A stretch of DNA of 64,000 nucleotides, taken from positions 1,798,001 through 1,862,000 of the forward strand of contig NZ_CP028901.1 of NCBI RefSeq assembly GCF_003058465.1, written 5' to 3'. Made by a program: the position numbers and the translations under genes. This document shows, one piece after another, positions 1 through 10,151 of the stretch; within the stretch, counting starts at the first letter, position 1; every line of letters starts with the position of its first letter. This stretch comes from Orrella marina. GTDB lineage: Bacteria; Pseudomonadota; Gammaproteobacteria; Burkholderiales; Burkholderiaceae_B. The notes beneath the pieces were generated by a model that did not search any database, was not told where the DNA came from, and saw only the letters and a program-made list of their open reading frames with translations.

Positions 1-623
1 CCCTCCCTGAGCCACGCGAGAGAGATCGACAATCGTTGATTCGATGCCCACCTGTGCCGCGCCCCCTCGAGCACGGGCATGCCCTGCGCGACCAGCTCGT
101 GAAACTCCTCACGCACGTGAGCAGCTGTCGTTGGCGAAACATGCCCGAAACGATTGGCAGAAGGAGCAGCGACGCCAGCCGGACGATCACCCTTCAAACG
201 AGCAAACGCTTGCAGCAGATCCTGTGCAACAGGGTGCGAAGGACAACGCAGACCGATCGTGTCCTGGCCGCCACTGACACACGGATCGACCCATCCGGCA
301 CGACGCAAGATCAGTGTGAGCGAGCCCGGCCAGAACGTGCTCATCAGTATCCTGGCCTCAGGTGGGAACTCCCGCGCCCAGTATCGGGCCTGCTCAGGAC
401 TTGCCACATGCACAATCACAGGGTGGTCGCTGGGACGGCCTTTTGCCGTGTATATTTTTCTAACGGCATCTGGGTTGCCGGCATCCGCACCGAGGCCATA
501 AACAGTTTCGGTGGGAAATGCGACCAGCTCACCCTTTGCCAGACGCTGCGCGGCATCGCTGATCTGGCAAACATCTGCCAATGGAGAAACCGATGAGACA
601 CCGTCCTGACTGATTCGACTCAT
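1..623 (-). CDS. tsaC: L-threonylcarbamoyladenylate synthase (Sua5/YrdC/TsaC), 3' end outside window
   Basis: Makes threonylcarbamoyl-AMP for the t6A37 modification of ANN-decoding tRNAs (cytosol). ATG at 623 is preceded by a good GGAGG. Family hallmarks read cleanly: FPTETVYGLGADA near residues 36-48, KGRPSDHP at 61-68, WPGSLTL near 98-104 and PSAN at 154-157. The expected GIESTIVDLS segment is present but in another frame: the frame changes at a run of five C (62-66), as if one base were missing. Beyond that point the starting frame stays open to the edge but no longer resembles the family. The gene is probably essential, so a base-calling error is as likely as a real mutation. It lies downstream of purK on the same strand, 152 bp away. 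Confidence 0.85.
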   Translation of the reverse strand, partial: MSRISQDGVSSVSPLADVCQISDAAQRLAKGELVAFPTETVYGLGADAGNPDAVRKIYTAKGRPSDHPVIVHVASPEQARYWAREFPPEARILMSTFWPGSLTLILRRAGWVDPCVSGGQDTIGLRCPSHPVAQDLLQAFARLKGDRPAGVAAPSANRFGHVSPTTAAHVREEFHELVAQGMPVLEGARHRWASNQRLSISLAWLRE

Positions 624-775
624 CTTTTAAGCCTCCAGATTTACTGACCAGAACAGCAAGCGAAAAGCACAGTCGCGCGACATGTGAGACTCTGATTGCT
701 ATCCATTTTTTCAATGCCAGACCGCAAACACCGGTGAAACCAGCCTAGCATAATTGCCTGAGTGCGTGACATGCT

Positions 776-1945
776 TCAAGCCAATGTTGCCTGATCGGGC
801 AAATCAAGCTCTGCAACGACCTGATTCGCCACCGACACCGCCTGCTCCATCGTAGATGCAGTGATGTTTATGTGCCCCATCTTTCGCCCTGGACGTGCTT
901 CGTTCTTGCCATAAAGATGCAGACTCACTTCGGGGTGACACAGGACACGGTTCCAGTCAGGATCCTGATAATTGCCCTCTGGTCCGCGTAACCAGACATC
1001 ACCAAGAAGGTTGAGCATCACCGTCGGTGCGAGCAACCTGGTATTTCCCAAAGGCAACTCTGTCATGACACGCACTTGCTGCTCGAACTGGCTGGTTACA
1101 CAGGCATTCTGGGTGTAATGGCCACTGTTGTGCGGTCTGGGGGCGATTTCGTTGACGAACAAACGTCCATCAACCAGCACAAAGAACTCAACACACAACA
1201 CGCCGTGATAACCCAGCCCGTGTGCAATCTGGCTCGCCCACTGAGTAGCCTTGGCACGAACCTCGTCACTCTGGCCGTCAACGTGGGTGACCGACAGAAT
1301 GCCGTCATGATGGATATTACGTGCCACATCGTACGTGACCACTTCTCCGGCCACACTACGGGCAAGCACTACAGATAGTTCATATGCCAGATCCAGACGT
1401 GCTTCCAGTACACATGACACTTTTCCCATCTCATCGAAGCCAGCGACAGCGCTGGCCAGATCCTTCACTCGACACTGGCCCTTGCCATCGTAGCCGAGGC
1501 GGGCGGACTTCAGAATACCATCCTTGAGCAACTCGACAGATGCGTTTTCAAGATCGTTGATCGTCAGGATCTTGGCGTGTGGCGCAACCGGGATACCCAG
1601 CGACTCGATGAATGATTTCTCTACACAGCGATCCTGAGCCACCTCAACTGCACTCGCGCCAGGCGTCACCCTGACACGACGAGCAAGTGCAGCCAGGCTA
1701 GCCGCAGGGACATTCTCGAACTCAGTGGTGACTGCCGAACAGCGATGTGCCATCATCGACAGCGCGTGATCGTCATCGTAGCTTGCCTGAATGACCTCAT
1801 CAGCAATCTGGCACGCTGGTGCCTGGTCGTCCGGATCAAGCACCAGTACCCGATACCCCATTGCCTGAGCCGCCTGACAGAACATGCGACCCAGCTGGCC
1901 GCCCCCCATCACACCTAGCCAATGTCCTGGCACAACCGTTGTCAT
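776..1945 (-). CDS. purK: N5-carboxyaminoimidazole ribonucleotide synthase (PurK)
   Basis: ATP-dependent carboxylation of AIR to N5-CAIR in de novo purine synthesis; cytosolic. The 389-aa ATP-grasp protein shows the N-terminal dinucleotide-like loop GGGQLG (14-19), the ATP-grasp glycine loop GYDGKGQ (151-157) and the conserved metal/phosphate segment [12 protein letters not shown] (265-276). Length is normal for the family. The start codon overlaps the purE stop as ATGA (1942-1945), so the two are translationally coupled and their products act consecutively. Confidence 0.96.
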   Translation of the reverse strand: MTTVVPGHWLGVMGGGQLGRMFCQAAQAMGYRVLVLDPDDQAPACQIADEVIQASYDDDHALSMMAHRCSAVTTEFENVPAASLAALARRVRVTPGASAVEVAQDRCVEKSFIESLGIPVAPHAKILTINDLENASVELLKDGILKSARLGYDGKGQCRVKDLASAVAGFDEMGKVSCVLEARLDLAYELSVVLARSVAGEVVTYDVARNIHHDGILSVTHVDGQSDEVRAKATQWASQIAHGLGYHGVLCVEFFVLVDGRLFVNEIAPRPHNSGHYTQNACVTSQFEQQVRVMTELPLGNTRLLAPTVMLNLLGDVWLRGPEGNYQDPDWNRVLCHPEVSLHLYGKNEARPGRKMGHINITASTMEQAVSVANQVVAELDLPDQATLA

Positions 1946-2454
1946 GACAACTCCATCGAACGGGCCGCGTCTGTCTGCTGACTGCGGAATTGCTTCAGAC
2001 GTTCTGCCAGCGCCGGATCAGTAGTTGCAAGTGTCGCAACAACATGAAGTGCTGCGTTGGCGGCACCTGCCTCGCCGATCGCAAAGGTTGCGACCGGCAC
2101 CCCTTTGGGCATCTGTACAATCGACAGCAACGAGTCCTCCCCACGCAGGTATCTGGACGGCACTGGCACACCGTAAACTGGAACGTGCGTGAAAGCTGCA
2201 ACCATCCCGGGCAAATGCGCTGCCCCGCCTGCGCCAGCAATGATTGCACGCAAGCCGCGATCAGCTGCGCTACCCGCATAATCCGCCATATCCTGAGGCA
2301 TACGGTGGGCCGACACGACTTTTGCCTCATGCGGCACATCGAACTGCTTCAGAATTTCCACAGCGAGCTGCATGATGGGCCAGTCGCTTGAAGAACCCAT
2401 GATGACCCCCACAACGGGAGCGGGGCCAGATCCCTGGATATTGTCGCTAGACAT
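1942..2454 (-). CDS. purE: N5-CAIR mutase (PurE class I)
   Basis: Converts N5-CAIR to CAIR, the step after PurK. The 170-aa protein has the class I signature GSSSDW (20-25), SAHR with the catalytic His (48-51) and the [10 protein letters not shown] loop (75-84). It is the first gene of the purE-purK couple and overlaps purK by 4 bp. A 234-bp spacer separates it from purC upstream, so it may have its own promoter. The presence of purK fits the class I (N5-CAIR) rather than the direct-carboxylating type. Confidence 0.96.
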   Translation of the reverse strand: MSSDNIQGSGPAPVVGVIMGSSSDWPIMQLAVEILKQFDVPHEAKVVSAHRMPQDMADYAGSAADRGLRAIIAGAGGAAHLPGMVAAFTHVPVYGVPVPSRYLRGEDSLLSIVQMPKGVPVATFAIGEAGAANAALHVVATLATTDPALAERLKQFRSQQTDAARSMELS

Positions 2455-2688
2455 GGTAATTCCTGCCTGATGGTAATTGACTCATGAATACTGTCAGTAA
2501 ATGATACGCAGCACTGAAAATGCCGCACCGAAGGATGCCCGACGACATGCCTGCCCCGTGTTATCCGGTTGTGCGCGAATGCGAGCACCCGGTCACGCCA
2601 ATTCAATTAGCACGATCAGGCACCCATCCTGCATCGTGGCATGACGTAGTAGGTGCTCACCCGCTTCAAACAGCGTCTGACATACCTC

Positions 2689-3567
2689 TCATGCGGTCAA
2701 CTTATCAAGTGCTTCGCGGTATTTCGACGCGGTACGCTCGATCACCTCAGCAGGCAAACGCGGCGCAGGTGCAGTCTTGTCCCAAGGCTGGGTCAGCAGC
2801 CAGTCACGCACAAACTGCTTGTCATACGAAGGTGGACTGATTCCGGGCTGCCAGCTATCGGCAGGCCAGAAACGAGACGAATCCGGCGTGAGAACCTCGT
2901 CCATGAGATGAAGTACTCCGTGGTCATCGAGCCCAAACTCAAACTTGGTGTCTGCGATCAGAATACCGCGACTGCTGGCAAACTGGGCTGCATACTCATA
3001 GAGACGCAAGGTGGTGGTGCGAATCTCATCGGCCAGATCAGCCCCTACCTCTCGCACGACGTAATTAAAATCTACGTTTTCGTCGTGTTCACCAACCGCT
3101 GCCTTGGCCGCGGGAGTAAAAATAGGTTCTGGTAGCTGACTGGCCTGTTCAAGCCCCGCCGGCAAGGTGATGCCGCAAACGGACCCGCTTGCCTGGTAGT
3201 CTGCCCAACCGGAACCGATCAGGTAGCCTCGTGCGACCGCTTCCACCATGACAGGTTTCAGTCGTTTGACTACCATCGAGCGCCCTCGAACCTGATCCCG
3301 CTCTGACTCACTGACCACATCTTCGGGCTGAATGCCGGTCTTGTGATTCGGTACGACATCGGCAAGCTTGTCAAGCCAGAACAGTGTCAGACTGGTCAAG
3401 ACTTCACCTTTGCCCGGGATCGGATCATCCAGGATCACGTCAAATGCGGAGATCCTGTCGGTCGCGACAATCAGCAGCTTGTCTTCACCGACTGCGTACA
3501 TGTCGCGAACCTTGCCCCGAGCGATCAGGGGCAGAGACTTCAAACTGGATTGGTGTAGAACGGTCAC
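2689..3567 (-). CDS. purC: Phosphoribosylaminoimidazole-succinocarboxamide (SAICAR) synthase
   Basis: Joins CAIR and aspartate using ATP in purine synthesis. I place the start at the GTG at 3567 (292 aa): the open frame continues upstream, but that stretch lies inside fbaA and has no family similarity. Near the N terminus are GKVRDMY (18-24) and DRISAFD (37-43), the SAICAR synthetase signature, followed by the conserved [17 protein letters not shown] region. The gene begins 13 bp after the fbaA stop, so it is probably transcribed with fbaA. Purine genes beside fbaA are a usual arrangement in Burkholderiales. Confidence 0.93.
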   Translation of the reverse strand: MTVLHQSSLKSLPLIARGKVRDMYAVGEDKLLIVATDRISAFDVILDDPIPGKGEVLTSLTLFWLDKLADVVPNHKTGIQPEDVVSESERDQVRGRSMVVKRLKPVMVEAVARGYLIGSGWADYQASGSVCGITLPAGLEQASQLPEPIFTPAAKAAVGEHDENVDFNYVVREVGADLADEIRTTTLRLYEYAAQFASSRGILIADTKFEFGLDDHGVLHLMDEVLTPDSSRFWPADSWQPGISPPSYDKQFVRDWLLTQPWDKTAPAPRLPAEVIERTASKYREALDKLTA

Positions 3568-3580
3568 AATGTCATCCAGT

Positions 3581-4645
3581 TCAGTTGACCACCTGAGCAA
3601 GCTTGCCTGCTGTGTAATCAGCTGCCATATCCGAAAGCGCACGGGCCTTGATCTTGCTGGCGTTGCCAGCAGTTCCAAACTGCTCGTAGCGGGCCACACA
3701 AATGCCTTTGGCCGCCTCACGCGCAGGCTTGAGATATTCACGCGGATCAAACTTGCCAGGATTCTCGACAAAGAAACGACGGATTGCGGCGGTCATGGCC
3801 AGACGAATATCCGTATCGATGTTGATCTTGCGAACGCCAAACTTGATGGCCTCCTGTATCTCTTCGACTGGCACGCCATAGGTTTCCTTCATGTCGCCAC
3901 CGAACTCGCGGATCTCCGCAAGCAACTCCTGCGGTACGCTGGAACTACCGTGCATAACCAGGTGCGTGTTAGGCAGACGAGCGTTGATTTCCTTGATACG
4001 GGAAATCGACAGAATGTCACCGGTCGGCTTGCGACTGAATTTGTAGGCGCCATGGCTGGTTCCGATTGCGATAGCCAGTGCGTCAAGCTGTGTGCGGCGA
4101 ACAAAGTCGGCCGCCTGCTCAGGGTCTGTCAGCAACTGATCCATTGTAAGCTTGCCATCAGCTCCGTGACCGTCTTCCTTGTCGCCTTGCATAGTCTCAA
4201 GCGAGCCAAGACATCCGAGTTCACCTTCGACCGTCACGCCAAGCTTGTGTGCCATGTCGACCACTTTACGAGTTACTTCGACGTTGTAGTCATAGTCAGC
4301 GATGGTCTTTCCATCCTCCATCAGGGAACCATCCATCATCACGCTGGAGAAACCCAGATCGATCGCACCTTGACAGACTTTGGGAGACTGGCCGTGGTCC
4401 TGGTGCATCACCACAGGAATGTGCGGGTAAGACTCAACAGCGGCCTGGATCAGGTATTTCAAAAACCCTTCTCCTGCGTACTTGCGGGCACCAGCCGATG
4501 CCTGCATGATCACAGGACTGTTGGTCTGGTCAGCCGCCTCCATGATGGCCTGAACCTGCTCGAGGTTGTTGACGTTGAACGCCGGAATGCCGTAGCTGTT
4601 TTCGGCGGCATGATCGAGAAGCTGGCGCATGGAAACGAGAGGCAT
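3581..4645 (-). CDS. fbaA: Class II fructose-1,6-bisphosphate aldolase (Calvin/type B)
   Basis: Zinc-dependent cleavage and condensation of fructose-1,6-bisphosphate to DHAP and glyceraldehyde-3-phosphate. The 354-aa protein carries HQDHG (81-85, catalytic Asp and a zinc His), the VEGELGCLG segment, and GTSHGAYKF and MHGSSSV motifs that hold the other zinc/phosphate ligands; NINIDTD-type phosphate binding follows. Length and sequence fit the Calvin-cycle-like class IIB. Usually this gene sits next to pyk and pgk; here the upstream side is a 500-bp gap and then unrelated genes. Confidence 0.96.
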   Translation of the reverse strand: MPLVSMRQLLDHAAENSYGIPAFNVNNLEQVQAIMEAADQTNSPVIMQASAGARKYAGEGFLKYLIQAAVESYPHIPVVMHQDHGQSPKVCQGAIDLGFSSVMMDGSLMEDGKTIADYDYNVEVTRKVVDMAHKLGVTVEGELGCLGSLETMQGDKEDGHGADGKLTMDQLLTDPEQAADFVRRTQLDALAIAIGTSHGAYKFSRKPTGDILSISRIKEINARLPNTHLVMHGSSSVPQELLAEIREFGGDMKETYGVPVEEIQEAIKFGVRKINIDTDIRLAMTAAIRRFFVENPGKFDPREYLKPAREAAKGICVARYEQFGTAGNASKIKARALSDMAADYTAGKLAQVVN

Positions 4646-5158
4646 GGTCAGTATCCTTGTATAGATGGGTTGATAATCGAAATTCGTATAAAACAGGACA
4701 GGTAGTCAATAACGCTACAACTGTGCAATTCTGGTCTGGTGGCAAACACTGCTGCCTGCAATGATCACTTGCGGCCGACGCTGGTGGCGTTTCTGCCCCA
4801 TGATCCACAGCAGCGCATCACACTCGCCACTAGCGCGCCCGCACCCAGACCCGCCCACCGTCTTGGCAGGATAGTTCTGCCAGCAGGAAACGATCTCTGA
4901 ACCGGGCGAAACCTGAATGGCACGATAACCGGACATCGATAGCGGGGCCAAAACTTGTGCCCGCTAAAGTATGTCCGCTAAAGTGTGCCTGCCAAATTTG
5001 CGCTCACCAGGGAGATACCCAGAAAATTAATCTTCACCGGGTGTCCAGAACGCCTTTCTCAGTTCGCAACATCTAAAATCAAACTCCATTTTAGCCTCTT
5101 GTTCGACCTTGGGGCACGATATTGCCGAGCAGGCAGATTAGAAGCAACCCAGGTGACC
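4646..5158. other. Intergenic gap between divergent fbaA and methyltransferase genes
   Basis: About 500 bp with no gene I recognise. A 78-codon minus-strand open frame (4715-4951) has no family I can name and no clear ribosome binding site. A short imperfect tandem repeat is present: CCGCTAAAGT occurs at 4961 and again at 4975. The gap must hold the promoters for fbaA (leftward) and the methyltransferase gene (rightward), but I see no clear consensus boxes. Confidence 0.4.
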
Positions 5159-6382
5159 ATGACCGGACGTTCCAGCAACCCACACTCCCCCCTACCCATC
5201 ACGCCGGTCGCCTGGGAGGCGTTCGCACATGAGCGTGCCATTCGGTGGCACAGCAGCAGCAAGTGGCCGCATCCTAAAAGACTGATCGAGATCTCCTCGG
5301 CCATACCATCGGACCAGATTCTGAGACTCCTGCAACAGGGAACAGCCATTCTCTGGCGCGGAGACTTTCACGAGGGACGACAGATTCTTCAATCGGTCAA
5401 ACGGCGGCTGAGCAACTACATGCGACGTGCGATCAAACTTCCAATGCCGCAAGGGTTTCATCAACTCAGGCTCGCCCGGTCCCAGCAGGCCCGGACACTG
5501 GGCCTGATCCTGATTCAGATCGATCCCGACTGGAGTCTCGTGAACCGGCGGGCACCGGACATCCGTGCTGCCTGCGAGGCGACCCTGGGCGATGCAGCAG
5601 CAACACACGCCTGCCTCCAGACTCGATCCCTGAGTGGAGAAAAACACGATACCACTGACACACCACCGGTGATCCTCCCACTTTCGGATCTACTAGGCAT
5701 TCTGAGCGCATATCAGTGGCATCTGAAAGGAGTAGAGGTTGCAGCGCTCGGCGCCCGCATCCACCCACGACACGGCGTGTTTGCCCCGACTCGCCAGGAG
5801 TATCTGGAACTCGTTGCCGGGACAGCCCTTCCGGCCACTTGTGAAAGTGCCATTGATCTAGGGACAGGCACGGGTGTCATCGCTGCCATCCTCGCTCAAA
5901 AAGGTGTTCCAAGTGTCCTGGCAATTGAGAGCCATCAACCCGCACTTCAGTGTGCCCGCGACAACATCGACCGCCTGGGCCTTGGCGATCGGGTCACCGT
6001 ACGCAAGGGCGACTTACTGACGGGAGCACCTGTAGTGGACCTCATCGTCTGCAATCCGCCCTGGTTACCCGGTGTGGCACGCAATCCGCTCGAGGCCGCC
6101 ATTCACGACCCGGAACATCGCATGTTAAGGGGCTTTCTCGCTCAGGCACCGACTCATCTGCCCCCTTCGGGCCAGGCCTGGCTGATCATCTCTGATCTGG
6201 CAGAGCTACTAGGACTCAGAAGCCGCGAGACACTCCTGCAATGGATAAGTGAGGCTGGACTAAGGGTGATTGACCGCGTTGACACGCGTGCGACTCACCC
6301 CAAAGCAGCAGATCAAAAAGACCCGCTCGCCCCCTGGAGAGCCAGAGAAGTCACTTCACTTTGGCGGCTTTCTTTGGCCTGA
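5159..6382 (+). CDS. Class I SAM-dependent methyltransferase (small-domain/HemK-like)
   Basis: Predicted N- or RNA-methyltransferase; substrate unknown. The C-terminal half is a Rossmann-type SAM domain with DLGTGTG (233-239) and a CNPPWLP motif (298-304), typical of enzymes that methylate planar nitrogen (RsmC, PrmC and relatives). The first 200 residues are a poorly conserved N-terminal domain. ATG 5159 (407 aa) is preferred to an upstream start that would add 58 weakly plausible residues. The 3' end overlaps the convergent mog gene by 32 bp. It is not PrmC itself by sequence. Confidence 0.8.
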   Translation: MTGRSSNPHSPLPITPVAWEAFAHERAIRWHSSSKWPHPKRLIEISSAIPSDQILRLLQQGTAILWRGDFHEGRQILQSVKRRLSNYMRRAIKLPMPQGFHQLRLARSQQARTLGLILIQIDPDWSLVNRRAPDIRAACEATLGDAAATHACLQTRSLSGEKHDTTDTPPVILPLSDLLGILSAYQWHLKGVEVAALGARIHPRHGVFAPTRQEYLELVAGTALPATCESAIDLGTGTGVIAAILAQKGVPSVLAIESHQPALQCARDNIDRLGLGDRVTVRKGDLLTGAPVVDLIVCNPPWLPGVARNPLEAAIHDPEHRMLRGFLAQAPTHLPPSGQAWLIISDLAELLGLRSRETLLQWISEAGLRVIDRVDTRATHPKAADQKDPLAPWRAREVTSLWRLSLA

Positions 6383-6989
6383 AAGGCTTGACAACAGACT
6401 CATCAGTTTCGATGTAGGGTCCGCCAATCAGATCAATACAGTAGGGCACTGCCGCAAAGATACCTGATACGACCACATTTCCATGGTCGTCCTTAAGTCC
6501 CTCGAGCGTCTGCGCGATGGCCTTGGGCTGGCCCGGCAAGTTCAGCACCAGCGCCGCGTGATCATCCGTTTCCCGAAGTACTCCGACCTGCCTTGACAGA
6601 ATGGCCGTCGGGACAAACTTCAGACTGATCTGACGCATCTGTTCGCCAAAACCCGGCATTTCCCGGGTTGCAGCCGCCAGCGTCGCCTCCGGCGTGACAT
6701 CACGCCGCGCAGGCCCGGTTCCTCCAGTCGTGATAACAAGATCACACTGCAAGATATCAACCAGCTCGATGATCGTAGAGGTAATCACGTCCCTCTCATC
6801 GGCCACGAGGCGCTCCTGAACCTCGTAAGGACTGGTCAGCGCCTTCTCGAACCACGTTCTGAGGGAAGGGACACCTTCATCGGCATATACACCCTGTGAA
6901 GCACGATCCGAGATGGATATGAGACCAACCCTCAGGGGCCGCTGCACGCTGACTGGTCTTTGCGCCTGCGCTGTGTGCTGTGTTGCCAT
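6351..6989 (-). CDS. mog: Molybdopterin adenylyltransferase (Mog)
   Basis: Adenylates molybdopterin before molybdate insertion in molybdenum cofactor synthesis. The 212-aa MogA/MoaB-fold protein has the LITTGGTGPARRDVTPE signature (about 85-101) and the NLPGQP motif near the C terminus. A Lys-rich tail ends the protein. No other moa/moe gene is in the window, so it stands alone here. It overlaps the convergent methyltransferase gene by 32 bp. Confidence 0.93.
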   Translation of the reverse strand: MATQHTAQAQRPVSVQRPLRVGLISISDRASQGVYADEGVPSLRTWFEKALTSPYEVQERLVADERDVITSTIIELVDILQCDLVITTGGTGPARRDVTPEATLAAATREMPGFGEQMRQISLKFVPTAILSRQVGVLRETDDHAALVLNLPGQPKAIAQTLEGLKDDHGNVVVSGIFAAVPYCIDLIGGPYIETDESVVKPFRPKKAAKVK

Positions 6990-7339
6990 ATGCTCTTAAC
7001 GATTCCTTAAATAACAGTGTGCTGAACGGAAGCTTGTTGAATATTTCCCGACAGACGATTTTCGGGTATACCCATGGTGTGTTAACCAACATTTAGCCAT
7101 TATTCTGTCCTGACTGTAACCCAAACGCGAAACCATGTACGACAAGACCGTCAGATCAGTCCCTCTCATACTTCCCCGACTGGCCCGTATTGACGCACCA
7201 TCCGGGCAACGCGAACGACTCGGCAACGAGTGCTGGCAACAGGTTTACAGCCTGTGTCAAAACGTCCTTGGGTACATATTGCGCAGAAACCCCCTTCATT
7301 TCTTTGTCAAGCATTTCTAAACATCACAACTTATTTATG

Positions 7340-7368
7340 TTGCACTGCAATATAACGACGAGTATCAT
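7340..7368 (+). promoter_or_regulatory. Predicted promoter with overlapping TGCA palindrome
   Basis: A -35 like TTGCAC (7340-7345), a 17-bp spacer and a -10 like TATCAT (7363-7368) lie about 30 bp ahead of the DUF3141 GTG. The -35 is part of the near-palindrome TTGCACTGCAA (7340-7350). PhaR-type repressors of PHA granule genes bind TGC/GCA inverted repeats, so this could be a repressor site. Regulator identity is inference. Confidence 0.5.
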
Positions 7369-7398
7369 GGAAGCAACTCCAAAAAGAGGTTAAACCAA

Positions 7399-10149
7399 GT
7401 GAGCAATTCCAAAAGTCAAGCACACCCGAGCGTACCGCTGATCCCACCTCTCATGGATTCAGCCATTGAATACACAGTCGACGCACTGCAACGTAGCGTC
7501 CTGTACACAGATGTAATGCGCCAACGCGGCAACCAATACCAGCGCCACATGGCCAAGCAGGCACCCAATGTACTGAGTATGAAAGCTGAGCTGGTGCTCG
7601 ATGGACGGGAGCTTGATCACCCGGTGAACTACATGCTGACCCGCATCGTGCCGCCCAAGTCGATGCCAGTTGATCCAATCAAGCGACCGTTTGTTGTGGT
7701 CGACCCCAGAGCAGGACATGGACCGGGTATCGCAGGCTTCAAACCAGAGAGTGAAATTGGCGTGGCGATTCAGGCAGGACACCCCTGCTATTTCATTGGA
7801 TTCCTGCCCAGGCCCGAACCTGACCAAGGTGTCGAGGACGTGGTCGCTGCTGAAGCCCGGTTTATGGAACTCGTGATCGAGATGCATCCGGAATCGGAAG
7901 GCAAGCCCGTGGTCATCGGTAACTGTCAGGCAGGCTGGCAGATCATGATGGCTGCAGCCACACGCCCTGAACTGTTTGGCCCCATCATCATCGCAGGCGC
8001 CCCACTATCCTACTGGGCCGGATGGCGCAACATGTATCCGATGCGCTACACCGGCGGGATGACGGGTGGTTCATGGATGACCATGATGGCCAGTGATCTG
8101 GGTGGCGGCGTGTTCGACGGCGCCAATCTGGTTCAGAACTTTGAGAATCTGAACCCGGCTAACACCCTCTGGAGCAAGCAATACAATCTGTATGCCAATG
8201 TTGATACCGAAGCGTCGCGCTATCTCGGTTTTGAACGCTGGTGGGGCGGACACGTATTTCTGAACGGTAAGGAAATCCAGTACATCGTTGACAACCTTTT
8301 CATTGGCAACCGCCTGTCAACATCCCGCATGGTTACCCGGGACGGTCTGCGAGTTGATCTGCGCAACGTGCGCTCACCCATCATCGTATTCTGTTCCAAG
8401 GGCGACGACATCACGCCGCCGCCGCAGGCACTGGGCTGGATTACAGATCTTTACCAGAGTGATCGCGAAGTGCTGGCGCATGGCCAAACCATCATTTATG
8501 CCGTTCATGAAAGCATCGGACACCTCGGAATTTTTGTGTCGGGAGCCGTCGCCAGAAAAGAACACCGTGAATTCACCTGCAACATCGACATGATCGACAT
8601 GCTGCCCGCAGGAATTTACGAAGCAGTAATTACGGACAAAACTGCCGATACGCCAAATGCCGATCTGGCTTACGGCGACTACGTACTCAAGTTTGAAAGA
8701 AGACACCTTGCTGACATCGAGAAGATTGTTCAGCACAATGAAGATGACGATCGACGCTTTGCAACAGTATCGCGACTGTCTCAAGTCAACCTCGGACTTT
8801 ACAAGTCATTCATGCAGCCCTGGATCAAGATGATGGCGACGCCGCGCATGACCGAGCGTCTTCAGAAACTGCATCCACTACGTCTGCCGTATGAAATGAT
8901 TTCCGACAAGAATCCGGTTGTCGCCGCAACGGGCCCGCTGTCGGTAGAAGTCCGTAATCACAGAAAGCAGGTAAGCCCTGACAATCCATTCCTGCAGGCG
9001 GAGAAGCAAATCTCCAAGTCAATCGAGTCATGGCTCGAGTTGTGGGGCAAATGGCGTGACTCGGTCGTCGAACAAACATTCATGACAGTCTACGGATCCC
9101 CCATCATGCAGGATCTGGCTGGCCTAGGGGCCAAAGAGGGCCCACCACGCAAACATCCTGGCGTTTCTCCCGAACATATCCAGTTTGTCAAACGACGCGT
9201 TGGAGAGCTTCGCGAGATGAGCCAGCAAGGCGGACTTGCTCAAGCCAGTATCCGCGTCATGATCTATCTTGCCCAAGCGCAAGGTGGTATCGACGAGCGC
9301 AGCTTCAATTTGATTCGTCGCTTACGCTCAGGCCAGGAACACGTCCTGACGCTCTCGAAGTTCAAGCGCATGGTGCGCCAGCAGGCCATGGTTATGGTTG
9401 TCGATCCGAAGGCTTCCATCCAGGCGATTCCCACCATGCTTGCCCAGCACTCGGAACAAGAGATTCTGGATGCTGCCAAGTTTGTCGAGCAGGTTGCGAT
9501 GGCGAGTGGCACCCTGAACGAAGAGGGCGAGAGTCGCCTGAAAGAGGTTTTGGATCTGTACAACCTGGCTGTGCGCGATGCCAGAGAGCCTGAGAAGGCA
9601 CACGACCAACTGGTCGAAAAAGCCAGGCATCTAGGTGCGAAAGCCGAAAGTAATGCGATTAAACAAGATATCGTTGCCAGACACTCAGGGTTTGACACGG
9701 CGCTTGAATACGAACTGCGCGAGTCAGGACAGACCAGCCTCGATCTGGGACCCACACCGCAACCGGACGCAACTGCAACGGGAAAGGCCGGGAGATCTGA
9801 CACAGAATCTGTTGCGGCGCCAGATACGAGTCCGATTGCCAGACCCGCACGAAAAATGGCAGCAAAGCGCGCCAGAAAGGCATCGCCCCAATCTGCTGCA
9901 ATGCGGACAGCAAAGGCACGTGTGCCACAGGAAAAAGCTGACAGCAAGGATGCCGGAAGAGCGGAACAGAAAGTCGAATCGCCTGCTGTCGCAGGGGGCG
10001 CTACTCAGGCAGGTGGCAACACGCCTGTCAGGGATACCGAAATTCCCCCCGATACTTCATCACAAGTATCAAAAGCAGCGGATAAATCGGGCCAGGCCAC
10101 ACCAGCCACGCCGACCGTGCAGCCCGGTTCCGGTGAAAGCAAGGAGTGA
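7399..10149 (+). CDS. DUF3141 PHA-synthase-like alpha/beta hydrolase
   Basis: A 916-aa protein of the DUF3141 family, related to poly(3-hydroxyalkanoate) synthases. The hydrolase core shows the nucleophile elbow GNCQAGW with Cys176 (174-180), an acid loop CSKGDDITPP (Asp near 336-337) and a His motif HESIGHLGIF (370-379), so a Cys-Asp-His triad like PhaC is plausible. A central helical region follows, and the last 150 or so residues are a low-complexity Ala/Pro/Lys/Ser tail like those of DNA- or granule-binding proteins. GTG start has AAAGAGG upstream. The next gene, a phosphotransacetylase, overlaps or abuts the stop, so the two act together. The actual reaction is unknown. Confidence 0.88.
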   Translation: MSNSKSQAHPSVPLIPPLMDSAIEYTVDALQRSVLYTDVMRQRGNQYQRHMAKQAPNVLSMKAELVLDGRELDHPVNYMLTRIVPPKSMPVDPIKRPFVVVDPRAGHGPGIAGFKPESEIGVAIQAGHPCYFIGFLPRPEPDQGVEDVVAAEARFMELVIEMHPESEGKPVVIGNCQAGWQIMMAAATRPELFGPIIIAGAPLSYWAGWRNMYPMRYTGGMTGGSWMTMMASDLGGGVFDGANLVQNFENLNPANTLWSKQYNLYANVDTEASRYLGFERWWGGHVFLNGKEIQYIVDNLFIGNRLSTSRMVTRDGLRVDLRNVRSPIIVFCSKGDDITPPPQALGWITDLYQSDREVLAHGQTIIYAVHESIGHLGIFVSGAVARKEHREFTCNIDMIDMLPAGIYEAVITDKTADTPNADLAYGDYVLKFERRHLADIEKIVQHNEDDDRRFATVSRLSQVNLGLYKSFMQPWIKMMATPRMTERLQKLHPLRLPYEMISDKNPVVAATGPLSVEVRNHRKQVSPDNPFLQAEKQISKSIESWLELWGKWRDSVVEQTFMTVYGSPIMQDLAGLGAKEGPPRKHPGVSPEHIQFVKRRVGELREMSQQGGLAQASIRVMIYLAQAQGGIDERSFNLIRRLRSGQEHVLTLSKFKRMVRQQAMVMVVDPKASIQAIPTMLAQHSEQEILDAAKFVEQVAMASGTLNEEGESRLKEVLDLYNLAVRDAREPEKAHDQLVEKARHLGAKAESNAIKQDIVARHSGFDTALEYELRESGQTSLDLGPTPQPDATATGKAGRSDTESVAAPDTSPIARPARKMAAKRARKASPQSAAMRTAKARVPQEKADSKDAGRAEQKVESPAVAGGATQAGGNTPVRDTEIPPDTSSQVSKAADKSGQATPATPTVQPGSGESKE

Positions 10150-10151
10150 GC

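Noticed and set aside
3368..4705. 445-codon plus-strand open frame
   Set aside because: Antisense shadow of fbaA and purC, no similarity.
4715..4951. 78-codon minus-strand open frame
   Set aside because: No family, no ribosome site; kept only as a note in the gap.
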